Under the pieces are notes generated by a model. The model saw only the letters and a program-made list of their open reading frames with translations, did no database searches and had not been told where the DNA came from. From CAZYQW01 sp964649825 (lineage in GTDB: Bacteria > Planctomycetota > B15-G4 > JADJEK01): a stretch of 41,328 nt of DNA. Shown one piece after another: positions 39,433 through 41,328 of the stretch. The first letter of the stretch is position 1, and every line of letters starts with the position of its first letter. The position numbers and the translations under genes are program-made. The stretch covers positions 1-41,328 of the forward strand of contig CAZYQW010000066.1 in NCBI GenBank assembly GCA_964649825.1, given 5' to 3'.

Positions 39433-40041
39433 ATGTTCCTCGTCCTGGAAGGCATCGACGGTTGTGGCAAGACGACGCAAGCTCGACGCGTCGTCGAGGA
39501 GCTGAAGAAGCGCGGCGTGGAGCCGCTCCACCTGCATGAGCCGGGTGGCACCGTGTTGGGTGAGCGGCTGCGATCGCTCATCCTGACTCCCGACGCGAAC
39601 GTCGAGATCCACTCGCGCGCCGAGGCGTTGCTCTACTCGGCCGCGCGGGCCGAACTCGTCCGCATGGTGTTGATGCCGGCCATCAAGGAGCGGAAGTCGA
39701 TCGTCTGCGAGCGGTACTACTACTCGACGCTCGCGTACCAGGGCTACGGCCTGGTCGAGGACACGGGGCCGCTCCAGTCCCTCTCCGCGTACGCAACGCA
39801 GATGGTCAAGCCGGACCGAGTCGTGCTGCTCGACGTCGACCCGAACACGGCGTTGAACCGCGTCGGCAAGAACCTCGATCGCATCGAAGCGCGCGGTCCG
39901 GAGTACATGCATCGCGTCCGCGAGGGGTATCGCTTGCTCGCGCGGCGCGAACCGGACCGGTGGCGCATCATCGATGCGAGCAAGCCGTCGGACCAGGTGT
40001 CGAAGCTGCTCCTGGACGCGATCGCGGATGTTCTTCCGTGA
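39433..40041 (+). CDS. tmk: thymidylate kinase
   Basis: Tmk phosphorylates dTMP to dTDP. The 202-residue product has the P-loop G7-IDGCGKTT15, HEPGGTVLGERLRSLIL (the dTMP-binding region), the E-R-Y variant of the DR(Y/H) motif (VCERYYYSTLAYQG) and VLLDVDPNTAL. The ATG at 39433 begins the first beta strand; GGAGG is about 12 bases upstream, a long spacing. The 3' end overlaps holB by 14 bases, a common bacterial arrangement. Confidence 0.96.
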   Translation: MFLVLEGIDGCGKTTQARRVVEELKKRGVEPLHLHEPGGTVLGERLRSLILTPDANVEIHSRAEALLYSAARAELVRMVLMPAIKERKSIVCERYYYSTLAYQGYGLVEDTGPLQSLSAYATQMVKPDRVVLLDVDPNTALNRVGKNLDRIEARGPEYMHRVREGYRLLARREPDRWRIIDASKPSDQVSKLLLDAIADVLP

Positions 40042-41029
40042 CCTGATCGGTCATCGGTCGAAGCTGGACGAGCTCCGCGCCGCGCTGCGGGTCGGTCGGC
40101 TGCCGCACGCGCTCCTCTTCACCGGGAAGCGCGGCATCGGCAAAAGCGCCGCCGCGCGCGCGTTGGTCACGCTCTTCCTCTGCGAGCGGAAGGGCGAGGA
40201 CGGGTGCGGCGAGTGCGATTCCTGCCGGTGGATCCAGGCCAACAGCCATCCTGACCTCGAGGTGGTCGAACGCGACGCGTCCCGCCGGGACATCAGCATC
40301 GATCAGCTCCGGTCGCTGGCCGATGCGCTGCATCGCAAGCGAGCGCCGGCGCAGGGGCGGGCGGCGTTCATCGACGACGCCGACCGGATGAACGACGCCG
40401 CGCAGAACTCGTTCCTGAAGACGCTCGAGGAGCCGCCTCCATCGAGCCTGCTGATCCTCGTGACGGCGCGACCGGATCGTCTGCTGGCCACGATCCGATC
40501 GCGGTGCGCCATCCATCGATTCGGCCGGCTCGACGACGAAGAGATGGAGGAGTTCGCGAGCCGGCGCCTCGACCCGGGCGGCCTGCCGCTCGCACTCGCG
40601 CAGGGCGCGCCGGGCCGATGGCTCGAGCTGCAGGACGAGCGGTTTCGATCCGCCCGCGTCGTCCTGCGCGAAGGGTTGCTCGGTCACGACGCCTCCCCGT
40701 ACGAGTTTGCCGCCGACTTGATGGCGTGCGCCACGGGCGAGGAGGACGAGCGGCAGATGACCCGCGACCGTCTCGAGCGGTATCTTCGCCTGCTCGAGTT
40801 CGCCCTTCGCGACCTCGGCTGTCTGGCGTACGGGACCGACGTACCGTCGTTGTTCAACGAAGACTGGCGCGACGACCTCGCGGCGGCCGCCGCCCGAACG
40901 ACGCCCGAGCGATGCACCGCCGCGACCGAGGCCGTGATGCAAGGGATCTTCGACCTTCGCACCAACGTCGATCCAACCCTCGCCCTCGAGGGAGTCGCGA
41001 TGGACGTGAGGGGTCGGCTCGGCTTCTGA
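40028..41029 (+). CDS. holB: DNA polymerase III subunit delta'
   Basis: Delta' is the fixed part of the clamp loader. The 333-residue product has RAALRVGRLPHALLFTGKRGIGKS (P-loop residues 33-40), a zinc module C52...C60xxC63xxC66, the NSFLKTLEEPPPSSLLILVTARPDRLLATIRSRC block split over 130-170 with the Ser-Arg-Cys motif, and a helical C-terminal domain. The intact Lys-Ser P-loop and SRC make it resemble gamma/tau in the core, but the length and the position after tmk fit holB. Translation is probably coupled to tmk by the 14-base overlap. Confidence 0.93.
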   Translation: MFFRDLIGHRSKLDELRAALRVGRLPHALLFTGKRGIGKSAAARALVTLFLCERKGEDGCGECDSCRWIQANSHPDLEVVERDASRRDISIDQLRSLADALHRKRAPAQGRAAFIDDADRMNDAAQNSFLKTLEEPPPSSLLILVTARPDRLLATIRSRCAIHRFGRLDDEEMEEFASRRLDPGGLPLALAQGAPGRWLELQDERFRSARVVLREGLLGHDASPYEFAADLMACATGEEDERQMTRDRLERYLRLLEFALRDLGCLAYGTDVPSLFNEDWRDDLAAAAARTTPERCTAATEAVMQGIFDLRTNVDPTLALEGVAMDVRGRLGF

Positions 41030-41328
41030 GCCCGGACGATTCCCGCCCGTCCCGCGAGAAACGGAGCGGCGCGGGAGCACAACCCCATACTTGGACCGAC
41101 AGACCGGTTGCAAGGAATGGAGCGAGCTTCCCTGGCGGACGGTTGGGTTCTCGACGACGAACGACGCAGAGATCGGCGACGAGCACCCGCCAGGCGCGGG
41201 ACGGGCGGTAGAGTCGAGGACGGGCGCGGTGGTCGTAGGGCCGGGGAGTAGCCGTTTGCCGGCGGCTTTCGCCGTTTGTGCCGGTGCCTCAGTCCGATCC
41301 ATAACTCCGTTTCCCGTCCCCGCTCATC
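41030..41328. other. intergenic sequence at the right edge
   Basis: No gene is supported here. A 7-bp stem (TCCCGCG 41050-41056 with CGCGGGA 41070-41076) after holB might be a weak terminator. A 44-codon frame starting at about 41117 with AAGGA in front is Arg/Asp-rich and unlike a real protein. A gene may begin beyond the window. Confidence 0.45.

Noticed and set aside
41117..41251. 44-codon frame with AAGGA upstream at the right edge
   Set aside because: Its composition is unlike its neighbours and nothing similar is recognised.

Overview
The window is GC-rich, densely coding bacterial chromosome. It has two membranes by inference: lpxA implies a lipid A outer membrane, there are several lipoproteins with lipoboxes, and murA implies peptidoglycan. 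The gene mix points to Planctomycetota or a near relative. The main clue is a TPR protein ending in two RNA polymerase alpha-CTD-like domains; others are the many HEAT/TPR/zinc-ribbon proteins, redox-dead thioredoxin-like exported proteins, a kelch protein with a planctomycete-style N-terminal domain, and housekeeping genes split out of their usual operons. The lineage is an inference from content; no rRNA is present to confirm it.

Layout. 1-871: no protein gene; two strong minus-strand terminator hairpins, an AT-richer patch and a nested stem structure that may be an RNA. 872-4229: a divergent pair, a thioredoxin-like exported protein and a TPR lipoprotein with a HExxH motif, whose start codons overlap. 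4278-8279 (minus): yajC-yraN, then a polyprenyl-phosphate sugar transferase coupled to serA. 8459-14876 (mostly plus): mnmA, a HEAT lipoprotein, a double zinc ribbon membrane protein, a minus-strand TPR protein, a zinc-ribbon/coiled-coil/HEAT membrane protein, miaB and ribD. 14971-20403 (minus): an exported protein with a Lys-Tyr repeat and TPRs, then alphaCTD-TPR, ruvA and a HEAT/TPR protein. 20595-23154 (plus): HIT protein, zinc-ribbon HEAT protein, murA.

23548-27230 (plus) is a coupled operon: ffh, rpsP, a degenerate endonuclease III-like protein, maf and a DUF192 lipoprotein. 27373-30352: rpmE, prfA, a four-helix membrane protein and prmC. 30446-32996: PilZ protein (minus), ssb-moaD-moaE (plus), lpxA (minus). 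33114-37847: a kelch-repeat exported protein (minus) diverging from a 962-residue TPR/HELAH peptidase-like protein (plus). 37924-41029: a DnaA-family protein with several degenerate key motifs, then tmk and holB, a replication-linked group.

Many neighbours overlap by ATGA or GTGA and are probably translationally coupled. Recognisable promoters are the TTGNNN-17-TANAAN type. At least two of them put the -10 box 6-8 bases before the start codon, suggesting leaderless mRNAs. No tRNA, rRNA, CRISPR array, insertion sequence or phage gene was seen. The most unusual items are the DnaA-like protein, the alphaCTD-TPR protein, the dead endonuclease III-like protein inside the rpsP operon, and the Lys-Tyr-repeat surface protein.
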